Below are positions 57,630 to 64,000 of a stretch of DNA of 64,000 nucleotides, in pieces (the first letter of the stretch is position 1; each line of letters starts with the position of its first letter). The notes beneath the pieces are model-generated. The model saw only the letters and a list, made by a program, of their open reading frames with translations, searched no databases and had not been told where the DNA came from. Source of the stretch: Ferdinandcohnia sp036962705 (GTDB taxonomy: Bacteria > Bacillota > Bacilli > Bacillales > Bacillaceae_L). A program made the position numbers and the translations under genes. The DNA lies in assembly GCF_036962705.1 (NCBI RefSeq), contig NZ_JBALOQ010000017.1:124001-188000 (forward strand), written 5' to 3'.

Positions 57630-58166
57630 TCATAACTTGGCCTCACTTATTTCCTTAATGAACTGTTTTAAAGGATCCCTATCTTTAAAAATAACCAGTT
57701 TTTTCTTATATACAATATACTTACTTAAGTAATTTGGCTTACCCACTTCTTCAAAATGGCGGTTCCATTTGAACATTTTAAAGAATATTTTCCATGTCGG
57801 TTTGTAGTTTGAATGTTCCATCCGGATTTTTTGTTTCAAAAACCTTTTTATGATGCGATATGTCCGGGTTGAATAACTGGGATCTAGAAAGATAATCAAA
57901 TCTGCATGATGGAAGCTACTTGATACCCACTCTTCATTATGAACACCTTCTATGATCCAACTTTCAGATTGAAGAATCGTATCGAGATACTCTTCTCTCT
58001 CTTTTTCAGTTCTCCTTATATCCCCAGATTTATCCCTTATCCAGACAACATTGTCTAGCTCATAGAATGGAATATTCAACTTTGAAGAAAGTTGTTTTGC
58101 AAATGTTGTCTTACCACTTCCAACCGAACCGATTATGTGGATTCGCTTAGCGATTTCATTTTCCAA
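57630..58166 (-). CDS. P-loop kinase (FlaR/topology modulation-like)
   Basis: This 178-residue protein has Walker A GSVGSGKTT and the FlaR-like pattern FYELDNVVWIRD, ESWIIEGVHNEEWV. The TTG at 58166 has AGGTGG six bases upstream and gives the usual family start; the ATG at 58199 has no site. Related to the protein at 36683-37183. Confidence 0.8.
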   Translation of the reverse strand: MENEIAKRIHIIGSVGSGKTTFAKQLSSKLNIPFYELDNVVWIRDKSGDIRRTEKEREEYLDTILQSESWIIEGVHNEEWVSSSFHHADLIIFLDPSYSTRTYRIIKRFLKQKIRMEHSNYKPTWKIFFKMFKWNRHFEEVGKPNYLSKYIVYKKKLVIFKDRDPLKQFIKEISEAKL

Positions 58167-58259
58167 ATTCAACCACCTGCCATGATATTTATATTCCATA
58201 TCGACAGGATTTTTCCTTTTACACTGGGAAACTTTTTCTAACCTAAAAAGGACATTTAA

Positions 58260-58823
58260 CTAACTATTTCTCGAAATTTCTATGATTCTTTCAATAACAG
58301 AATCTACCTCATCGTTGTTCTTAATTACGAAAAAATAATCTACTTCACCTTCAATCGGATCTGATATATCTTCACTGAGCGATTCAGTTTGCTGCCGACA
58401 AAGTACCTCTTTAAAAGTGGAAGCTCCTCTTAAGATATTTGTGTTTCGTTGACTGTGGGCTACCCTTGATAGAAGAACAGGATCAGGAATATCGAAATGG
58501 ACTAGGATGCGGACAAACTCATTTTTATAAAACAATTCCTCTAGTAGATTATGACGACTTATTCGATTTCGATTCGAATTACAGATAATTAAATGAGAAT
58601 CAGTGTTTTCGATCGCATAATCAACAAGTAGTCTTGAAATTGCATGCTTGAGAGTATTTGGGCCATTTTTAAGCTGTAAATTCTTGTAGTAAGTATTTAT
58701 GAACTCAGCTTGGTTATCCTGGTCCATTACAATAGAGTTGGTTAACTCTTTTTCCAATGCTCTTGCGAATGTTGTTTTCCCGCTATGTGTTTTGCCTACA
58801 GTCATAATCACTAACCTTTTCAT
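58260..58823 (-). CDS. P-loop kinase-like protein
   Basis: This 187-residue protein starts MKRLVIMTVGKTHSGKTTFA with a Walker A motif. It resembles AAA-family zeta-toxin or chloramphenicol kinase-type P-loop proteins. The ATG at 58823 has GGAGGA upstream. Substrate unknown. Confidence 0.8.
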   Translation of the reverse strand: MKRLVIMTVGKTHSGKTTFARALEKELTNSIVMDQDNQAEFINTYYKNLQLKNGPNTLKHAISRLLVDYAIENTDSHLIICNSNRNRISRHNLLEELFYKNEFVRILVHFDIPDPVLLSRVAHSQRNTNILRGASTFKEVLCRQQTESLSEDISDPIEGEVDYFFVIKNNDEVDSVIERIIEISRNS

Positions 58824-58856
58824 GTATAGAGTTCCTCCAAACATATTTCCACAATT

Positions 58857-58888
58857 AACAAAAAAGCGTTAATCAATAGATTAGCGCT
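58857..58888 (-). terminator. Terminator of the Nudix gene
   Basis: AGCGTTAATC/GATTAGCGCT (58865-58874 with 58879-58888; one G-T pair) followed on the minus strand by TTTTTTG. Confidence 0.8.
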
Positions 58889-58896
58889 TCGCTATC

Positions 58897-59394
58897 TTAC
58901 CTATTTAGAACAGGTTCGACTAATGGAATTCTGGAGAAATCCACGACATCGTCCCCATCATACACAAATCGATGTTCGTAATTCGTTTCGTCATTAAGTA
59001 TCTCGGATAAAAAGTACTTTAAATTAGCTAATCCTACATTCTTCGGATGTAGGATCCAGGACAATTCCTTCCAATCTAAAATGCCTTCATCGGTTTTGAG
59101 TGGTGTTTGGTATTCATAGGCTTCAGGTAACTCTGCCACAAATACATACATTCCGTCAATGTAAGAATGGGTTGGATTCGTCCAGGTGATGTTTCCCTTA
59201 TGCCAAACGTTTTCCGGCTTCATCTCAATATCCGTTTCTTCCCTAATTTCTCGCATCACACATTCAAATGGGGATTCGCCTTTCTCCAACTTACCCCCAA
59301 CACCATTCCAGATCCCCATCCACTCAGGGGAATCCCGATTTAGCAGCAATATATTATTTCCTTGTTTGATAAAACAGATTGTATATGAATACAT
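58897..59394 (-). CDS. Nudix hydrolase (MutT-like)
   Basis: This 165-residue hydrolase has a full Nudix box: G-x5-E-x7-REVxEE as GGKLEKGESPFECVMREIRE followed by ETDI. The substrate pocket WNGVGG precedes it. It probably clears a nucleotide or small phosphate compound. Confidence 0.88.
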   Translation of the reverse strand: MYSYTICFIKQGNNILLLNRDSPEWMGIWNGVGGKLEKGESPFECVMREIREETDIEMKPENVWHKGNITWTNPTHSYIDGMYVFVAELPEAYEYQTPLKTDEGILDWKELSWILHPKNVGLANLKYFLSEILNDETNYEHRFVYDGDDVVDFSRIPLVEPVLNR

Positions 59395-59399
59395 TTGAA

Positions 59400-59671
59400 A
59401 TTCCTCCGTGTAACAAACTTCTAGTATTTACTTCAACAGAAATGGCATTTATCCTTTTTCATAGTTTCCCAAAAAATAAAAATCACCAAAACCTTCAAAT
59501 ATAAGCAATGGTGAACTAGATATTTACATCAGTGTTGGGGTTACATTGGAAGAAACTTTTATTGTTATTAAAGAGCACCATAGTGAAAACCCAGTGTGTA
59601 TACTCCGAGAGTACAAGATAAAAAAGCCAGTCGGTTTATTTTTAATTCCAAACATAGTCAACCTCTTAAAA
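59400..59671. other. Intergenic stretch with an ORF lacking a start
   Basis: About 270 bases without a supported gene. On the plus strand a frame open from about 59480 to 59704 codes for LEETFIVIKEHHSENPVC and more, but it has no clear start or ribosome binding site. It may be a decayed gene. Confidence 0.35.
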
Positions 59672-60022
59672 TCAAATTTGGAAAGAAGAACAGAGGCTCC
59701 GTAACGTGTGTAGTCTACCAGTTAAAATAAATAAATCGTTGTAGTTCCGCTCGACATATTCCTCAATAACATCCAATCCTTTTTTAACATCATCGACTAA
59801 TAAATGTGTGTACCTTGCATTCCAAGAAAATCGGTTGATTCTCCGTAGTTCAGCAGCGTTAAGTTGGAACTTAAATTCCTCGATTAAAAGCCTGACCTGA
59901 TACAATTTATCGGGATTTTCCACGTAGGATTTATGTTTATTATCATAGTTTTCTTGAACGAATTGCATAAAGCTCTCGATCTGATCAGCCAGCATGGTCG
60001 CAATCCGCATCTCGTAACTCAT
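59672..60022 (-). CDS. Conserved hypothetical protein, helical
   Basis: This 116-residue protein is nearly all helical (MLADQIESFMQFVQENYDNK, ARYTHLLVDDVKKGLDVIEE). GGGGAG lies before the ATG. It resembles short unassigned Bacillaceae proteins. Function unknown. Confidence 0.65.
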   Translation of the reverse strand: MSYEMRIATMLADQIESFMQFVQENYDNKHKSYVENPDKLYQVRLLIEEFKFQLNAAELRRINRFSWNARYTHLLVDDVKKGLDVIEEYVERNYNDLFILTGRLHTLRSLCSSFQI

Positions 60023-60076
60023 ATTGCCATCTCCCCTCTGATATATGTCTTTGAAGCAGGAGGTCTAGTCGTAATC

Positions 60077-60266
60077 AAATGCGCCTTGGCGTATTTGCGC
60101 CCGATTTTTTTCGAGCAAGCTCGAAAAATTTCCTTTGAAAAATCGTGGCATCCGCCGGAGGCTTTTACTTTATTCAGCTATGGTTTGAACCATCCAAGGA
60201 AATTCTCAATCCAATACTTTTGTCAACCACTTAATGAAGTGGGGGACATCCACTGAATAAAGTAAA
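60077..60266 (+). repeat. Dispersed structured repeat, full copy
   Basis: The element holds several inverted repeats: TTTTTCGAGC/GCTCGAAAAA (60107-60128), ATGGTTTGAACCAT, CCACTT/AAGTGG, and TTTACTTTATTCAG (60164-60177) with CTGAATAAAGTAAA (60253-60266), which would pair the two ends of the 3' part. A deleted copy lies at 41471-41552. It looks like a MITE-like or small-RNA element common in Bacillus relatives, but I cannot name it. Confidence 0.7.
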
Positions 60267-60307
60267 TATATGTTTCTATTAGATAATCATGAGGGATTTC
60301 TACTATT

Positions 60308-60682
60308 TTAGCCTTCAGTAAGAACTAAATAGAGTTTCATCACATTTTCATATTTCACGATTAAAATATCATTGCGTTCCTTAGTTGTAAAAATTTTCGC
60401 ACCCAGTGGTAAATAATTCGCTCCGCCATCCTTAAAATCCTCTGCCTTCGATGCATTAAATTGTATCTCACCAATTTGTTCATTTTCGGTAAGTTCAAGC
60501 TCATCTACCCAATCAATATTTGTTTTATAGATGCTGCCCTTCCATTGAAAAATATCAGCTTTGTTATCCAGTCTCAAAGTCTCTTCGGCATCGGGTTTTT
60601 CACTTGTAGTGACTGTAACGGTTTGATCGCAGCCAACTAAAAAACAAAACGATATTACTATTAAAATGACTTTCTTTTTCAA
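60308..60682 (-). CDS. Lipoprotein of unknown function
   Basis: This 124-residue protein has a signal peptide with lipobox LVGC and a mature domain resembling small DUF3221-like secreted proteins (GSIYKTNIDWVDELELTENE, ADYLPLG-type end). The TTG at 60682 has GGGGTGG upstream. Confidence 0.7.
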   Translation of the reverse strand: MKKKVILIVISFCFLVGCDQTVTVTTSEKPDAEETLRLDNKADIFQWKGSIYKTNIDWVDELELTENEQIGEIQFNASKAEDFKDGGANYLPLGAKIFTTKERNDILIVKYENVMKLYLVLTEG

Positions 60683-60736
60683 AAGAACCACCCCTTGAAT
60701 TAGACTTTCATTTTCTGATAAAGTTTCAGTTACTAG

Positions 60737-60770
60737 AAAAAGGCGATTGCACTTACTATAGCAATCGCCC
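60737..60770 (-). terminator. Terminator of the rhodanese gene
   Basis: GGCGATTGC/GCAATCGCC perfect 9-bp stem (60742-60750 with 60761-60769) followed on the minus strand by TTTTTC. Confidence 0.8.
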
Positions 60771-60778
60771 TCGTTGTC

Positions 60779-61120
60779 TTATTTCGTTTTTAAGTATTCC
60801 TTCCACGCTGTGATGCCGCCCTCTAATACAGCAACATCGTATTCGTGCTCGGAAAGGATGTTCGCACACTTAGTTGCTGAGTTTCCGGTCGTGCAGGTTA
60901 CGATTATTTCACTGTCTTTTGGCAATAAATCAATCGTCTTGCCTTTGTTTTCCTCTATTTGAAAAATCTCAGCTTTATGTATATTTTGACTTTCGATAGT
61001 GGGACCTTCTATATGAAAATCATTGTACTTATCCTCTGCTCTTACGTCTAAAAGGACCACCTTTTCTTGCTCGTTCATTTTCTGAAACAATTCTGCAGGT
61101 GTAATCTTTTTAAGTGGCAT
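60779..61120 (-). CDS. Rhodanese-domain protein
   Basis: This 113-residue protein has the rhodanese fold with active-site Cys in TCTTGNSATKC and the LLDVRAEDKYNDFHIEGP segment. Such proteins carry persulfide sulfur. It lies 15 bases after the HesB-like gene, so they form an operon. Confidence 0.87.
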   Translation of the reverse strand: MPLKKITPAELFQKMNEQEKVVLLDVRAEDKYNDFHIEGPTIESQNIHKAEIFQIEENKGKTIDLLPKDSEIIVTCTTGNSATKCANILSEHEYDVAVLEGGITAWKEYLKTK

Positions 61121-61135
61121 ATGATTTTCCTCCTT

Positions 61136-61402
61136 TTACGAATAGCTTCCTGGACCTGATAATACTAATCCAACACCATTTTCATTTTCTTCTTTGTCTA
61201 ACGTTAAGATTTCAGTTCCTGTTACGCTTGGGTCTAAGGCTACTTTTATTCCTTTGATTGTTTGAACTCGGTCAAATTCATGTGGTTCCTCTATTGCTAA
61301 AGCAATTTGCGGTCCGTCACTGCTGCTTGGAACGGTGTATAGACGAATTCCCGCCGCACCCGATTTTTCCAACAATTGCTTTGCTTCGTCAGTTATGTAC
61401 AT
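61136..61402 (-). CDS. HesB/IscA-like protein without cysteines
   Basis: This 88-residue protein (MYITDEAKQLLEKSGAAGIR, then IKVALDPSVTG) has the HesB/IscA fold. It has no Cys at all, so it cannot bind an iron-sulfur cluster in the usual way. AGGAGG lies before the ATG at 61402; the longer reading to 61465 is spurious. It is the first gene of an operon with the rhodanese gene. Confidence 0.78.
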   Translation of the reverse strand: MYITDEAKQLLEKSGAAGIRLYTVPSSSDGPQIALAIEEPHEFDRVQTIKGIKVALDPSVTGTEILTLDKEENENGVGLVLSGPGSYS

Positions 61403-61581
61403 TGATTTTCCTCCTAAAACATCTATACCCTCATTATAAGGGTTAGTCTTCACAGACCCAAGCATTGATACAAAATTATCGATAGGGATAAAGAACTGGT
61501 TGAAAAAACAACTTAATCTTCAAACTCTTGATTTACCAAAATTGTGATCTACAACTATCGGACCAATTAGTCAACAAACTT

Positions 61582-61995
61582 CTATCTATGTCCAGTTTTC
61601 CGTGCATGTATATATCCATAATACGCACAAGTACCATTTTCGGTTAGGTCTCTTACTTCAAAACCACACTTTTGATAGATACTGAAATTGTTAGCTGATG
61701 TGTGCGCAAACCAATCACCATGGGGAAGTTTTTGAACGCAAAGTTCCACGAGCTTTTTTCCTATACCTTTTCCACGATATTCTGATAAAACAGCTAGATC
61801 CATAATGTTAGCAGCCATTATTTGGTCTGAGATAACCCTCACCATACCAATCATTTTGTTATTATCCCAAACAGTAAATGCCCATGTTGAATTTTTAAAT
61901 ATAAGCGAAAACTTTTCTTTTTGCCATTCAGGAGTATTCCTTGCCCATCCAGCATCTTCAAATAAGAGCTTCAACATATTCAGCAGGAACCCCAT
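61582..61995 (-). CDS. GNAT acetyltransferase, N-terminus frameshifted
   Basis: The reading frame has the acetyl-CoA motif LSEYRGKGIGKKLVELCVQK and C-terminal NNFSIYQKCGFEVRD. Its first residues (MGFLLNMLKLL) are unlike the family, but frame -1 upstream reads KKYQYFNGLVIREG and then PAEYVEALI before a stop at 61958-61960, exactly the missing N-terminus. One base removed near 61960 would join them. Either a pseudogene or a base error. Confidence 0.72.
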   Translation of the reverse strand: MGFLLNMLKLLFEDAGWARNTPEWQKEKFSLIFKNSTWAFTVWDNNKMIGMVRVISDQIMAANIMDLAVLSEYRGKGIGKKLVELCVQKLPHGDWFAHTSANNFSIYQKCGFEVRDLTENGTCAYYGYIHARKTGHR

Positions 61996-62087
61996 CAGTT
62001 CCTTCTCTTATCACTAAGCCATTGAAATATTGATACTTTTTGACTCCCCCTTTATTATATTTACGTGGGACACAGGGACAGTGCCCG

Positions 62088-62498
62088 TTATTGAAAATAT
62101 TGTTCTATACTTGATGAGTCAAATCCCCTGATGATTCGATAACTGTTTTGTTTAGAAGATTCATATTCAAATACCAAGATGTATTTTTCATCATAAATGG
62201 TCAAACCAAATTTACGTTTACCGTCTGCTCTTAGAGTAATCCAATAAGATTCATCGAATTCAATGGATCCCATGGATTTTTCTTTTAACTCAGTCATGGA
62301 AAACCCATTCATCAAATTGGTAACCTTATTCTTATCGTCAATTACGACTTCTTTGTCATCAGAGCCTCTGATTATTTCAATAGAGGTTATTGTGGGCGTG
62401 CCTGAAACAACATTATCGAAACTTGTCGAACCGCTTTTTACATATAAAACACCAAGAATAATGGCGATCCCTATAATAGCAATGATTATCTTTTTCAT
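62088..62498 (-). CDS. Membrane-anchored protein of unknown function
   Basis: This 136-residue protein has an N-terminal membrane segment (about 3-20) and a beta-rich extracellular domain (ITSIEIIRGSDDKEVVIDDK, WITLRADGKRKFGLTIYD). Not recognised. It lies 4 bases after the methyltransferase gene. Confidence 0.65.
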   Translation of the reverse strand: MKKIIIAIIGIAIILGVLYVKSGSTSFDNVVSGTPTITSIEIIRGSDDKEVVIDDKNKVTNLMNGFSMTELKEKSMGSIEFDESYWITLRADGKRKFGLTIYDEKYILVFEYESSKQNSYRIIRGFDSSSIEQYFQ

Positions 62499-62502
62499 GC
62501 TC

Positions 62503-63354
62503 TTACCCCACCTTACGAAACCGTAAAATTAGAACAGGCGGGATCTCATTCCACTCAAACTTATCTGTTTCTTTTTGGAAGCTTGGCTCATCCATACCGT
62601 CTAATACAAAATGGGATTCGAAAAATAGATTCAGATAATACGATAATGGGCGATGAAACATAAGATGTGGGATGGACTGGCCTTTAATACCAATCGCTAT
62701 GTAAGGTTCCGGAGTGAGATATTTTGAGATTTGGATGCTGTTCGTGGTGACCACATTCCCATTCCTATCTTCCGTTTCCGTGTTTTTTCGAACACCAGGT
62801 GGTTGGAAGCAAGGGTGGGTGATGGAAAAAACGAAAATTCCATTTGGTTTTATTACTTTACTTAGGGACTTGACTAGTGGAGTAATATCCGCAATATCCA
62901 TAAGAGCCATATTTGCAACAGCGCTATCAAATTTTTCAATGCCGAATTCGGACATTTGGTCGTAACTGGTGGCATCTATCACTTTGAATTCGATTTGATT
63001 TATGTAAGCCTTCGTTCTTATTTTGGCTCGTTCTATCATTTTTGCTGAGTAATCAAATGCAACAACATTTGCTCCTAACTCCGCAAGTCTCTTTGTAAAA
63101 TTGCCATTGCCACACGTAATGTCTAAAATGGTCTGGTCTGACTTTATGCTTAATAGTTTTTCAGTATTTGGCCGAATCAGTTCTCGATGAAATCGATTGC
63201 TCTCTTCCCCCATATAATCATCCCAATGTTCCGCATTCTTTTCCCATCTCTCTTGCGAATCCTGGATAAGTTCCTTCCATTCACTCAACTGGCATTCTCC
63301 TTCATGAAACCATATTTTTTCTTTATCGCCCGTCTCCTTCATTACAATACTCAT
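62503..63354 (-). CDS. Class I SAM-dependent methyltransferase
   Basis: This 283-residue enzyme has motif I ILDITCGNGNFTKRLAE, motif II VVAFDYSAKMIERA and a later VDATSYDQMS region. It resembles small-molecule methyltransferases. Its start overlaps the serine hydrolase gene end by up to 32 bases; ATG at 63354 or 63342. Substrate unknown. Confidence 0.85.
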   Translation of the reverse strand: MSIVMKETGDKEKIWFHEGECQLSEWKELIQDSQERWEKNAEHWDDYMGEESNRFHRELIRPNTEKLLSIKSDQTILDITCGNGNFTKRLAELGANVVAFDYSAKMIERAKIRTKAYINQIEFKVIDATSYDQMSEFGIEKFDSAVANMALMDIADITPLVKSLSKVIKPNGIFVFSITHPCFQPPGVRKNTETEDRNGNVVTTNSIQISKYLTPEPYIAIGIKGQSIPHLMFHRPLSYYLNLFFESHFVLDGMDEPSFQKETDKFEWNEIPPVLILRFRKVG

Positions 63355-64000
63355 GATAAATTAATTTCATAGCTTCCAGAACTTTTTCATCCGCCAATCT
63401 TTCTTGATACCGATTGGGGAGATTCTTAGCACCCAAAACATACAATAATGGATATTGGGTGAATTCACCTATAATCCCAATGTCGACAATTAGGTCCTCT
63501 AATCCTCCAGTCATGTGATTTAAAAAATGGGACGGTATTCCGTCTATTTCCCCCCGTTGCCTAACTAAGCCATTGATAATAGGAAACCATAACTCTGAAT
63601 TATTTTTATACCCTAGATATACTTCATACAGGAGTTTCATTAGATGATTTAATTTACCATTGTTATCTGAACTCCTGGGATCTTGGTATATATTCAATCT
63701 ACTAAAATATGATTTAACAGTTTTATTAACCTTTTTCCATCCACCTAAAAAATGAACAATACTATTTGCAAGTGAATGATCGTGACAGGCTATCATTACT
63801 TCAACAGCATCTCGGAGAGCTAGATTCTCACTATTTTGAAAATGAGGATATAATTCGTTGCTATCTTCGTTTGGATCAAAACTAATATTTGGAACAATGT
63901 CATTCCAATTACATTGTCCCCCCTCTACTGATTTTGCTACACAAAAGGCAATTGCAACTTTGGCAGATGAAGCAAGAGGTACTACTAATTTCTCATTTTT
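63323..64000 (-). CDS. Class A beta-lactamase-like serine hydrolase (partial)
   Basis: The frame is open to the right edge, so the N-terminus is missing. Visible motifs are SSAK (the SxxK nucleophile, near the edge), and HSLAN in the position of SDN. The C-terminal part (TGGLEDLIVDIGIIG, ending NEGDGR) has KTG-like TGG. Such proteins may hydrolyse or bind beta-lactams or peptidoglycan. It overlaps the methyltransferase gene. Confidence 0.75.
   Translation of the reverse strand, partial: KNEKLVVPLASSAKVAIAFCVAKSVEGGQCNWNDIVPNISFDPNEDSNELYPHFQNSENLALRDAVEVMIACHDHSLANSIVHFLGGWKKVNKTVKSYFSRLNIYQDPRSSDNNGKLNHLMKLLYEVYLGYKNNSELWFPIINGLVRQRGEIDGIPSHFLNHMTGGLEDLIVDIGIIGEFTQYPLLYVLGAKNLPNRYQERLADEKVLEAMKLIYHEYCNEGDGR

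Noticed and set aside
59480..59704. Plus-strand ORF between the Nudix gene and the helical protein gene
   Set aside because: No usable start codon with a ribosome binding site, and it overlaps the end of a better supported gene.

Overview
The window comes from a low-GC Bacillaceae chromosome (Firmicutes). Signs are strong GGAGG ribosome binding sites, common TTG and GTG starts, RNase J, a pst/phoU operon, DUF3951/DUF3221/DUF4181 proteins and many lipoproteins. It is neither a clear B. subtilis nor B. cereus-group layout. The sequence is a draft: it has a 9-base N run (16246-16254) and several single-base frame breaks that may be real or may be errors.

About 1-27937 is the right-hand part of an A118-like siphovirus prophage. 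Lytic genes lie on the minus strand and read leftward. From right to left they are: regulators (Cro-like, excisionase-like HTH, ORF6N/ORF6C antirepressor, second XRE); recombination (SbcC-like ATPase, RecT, MBL hydrolase); replication initiator with an internal iteron cluster; small genes; RusA; sigma-like late regulator; terminase; portal; head; connector; tail tube; tail chaperones; tape measure. Lysis genes and the rest of the tail are off the left edge. Plus-strand genes (repressor, ImmA-type peptidase, a DUF4428/SHOCT protein, integrase, an Sda-like sporulation inhibitor, a 151-residue membrane protein, a 28-residue membrane peptide) are those likely expressed in the lysogen. The prophage ends in a tRNA-Arg(CCU) 3' fragment at 27888-27937, the attachment site.

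About 28000-64000 is host chromosome made of small monocistronic genes and short operons: VOC proteins, GNATs, P-loop kinases, SRPBCC proteins, Nudix and histidine phosphatases, lipoproteins, an RNase J paralogue, PlsC, MFS, glutathione peroxidase, hypoxanthine-DNA glycosylase, TerC, and pstSCAB-phoU ending in an unrecognised 51-residue protein. The right edge cuts a serine hydrolase gene.

The most unusual feature is a set of three ~100-bp arrays, each with five copies of an AAAACAGTA motif every 20-21 bp. Two face each other around a single NERD-domain nuclease-like gene (29189-30492); a third stands alone at 38967-39065. The layout resembles a self-contained mobile or autoregulated cassette with a solitary copy nearby. 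Other notable items are the phage Sda homologue, a membrane gene bracketed by two identical terminators, a five-hairpin intergenic region in the phage early operon, and a second dispersed structured repeat (60077-60266, partial at 41471-41552).
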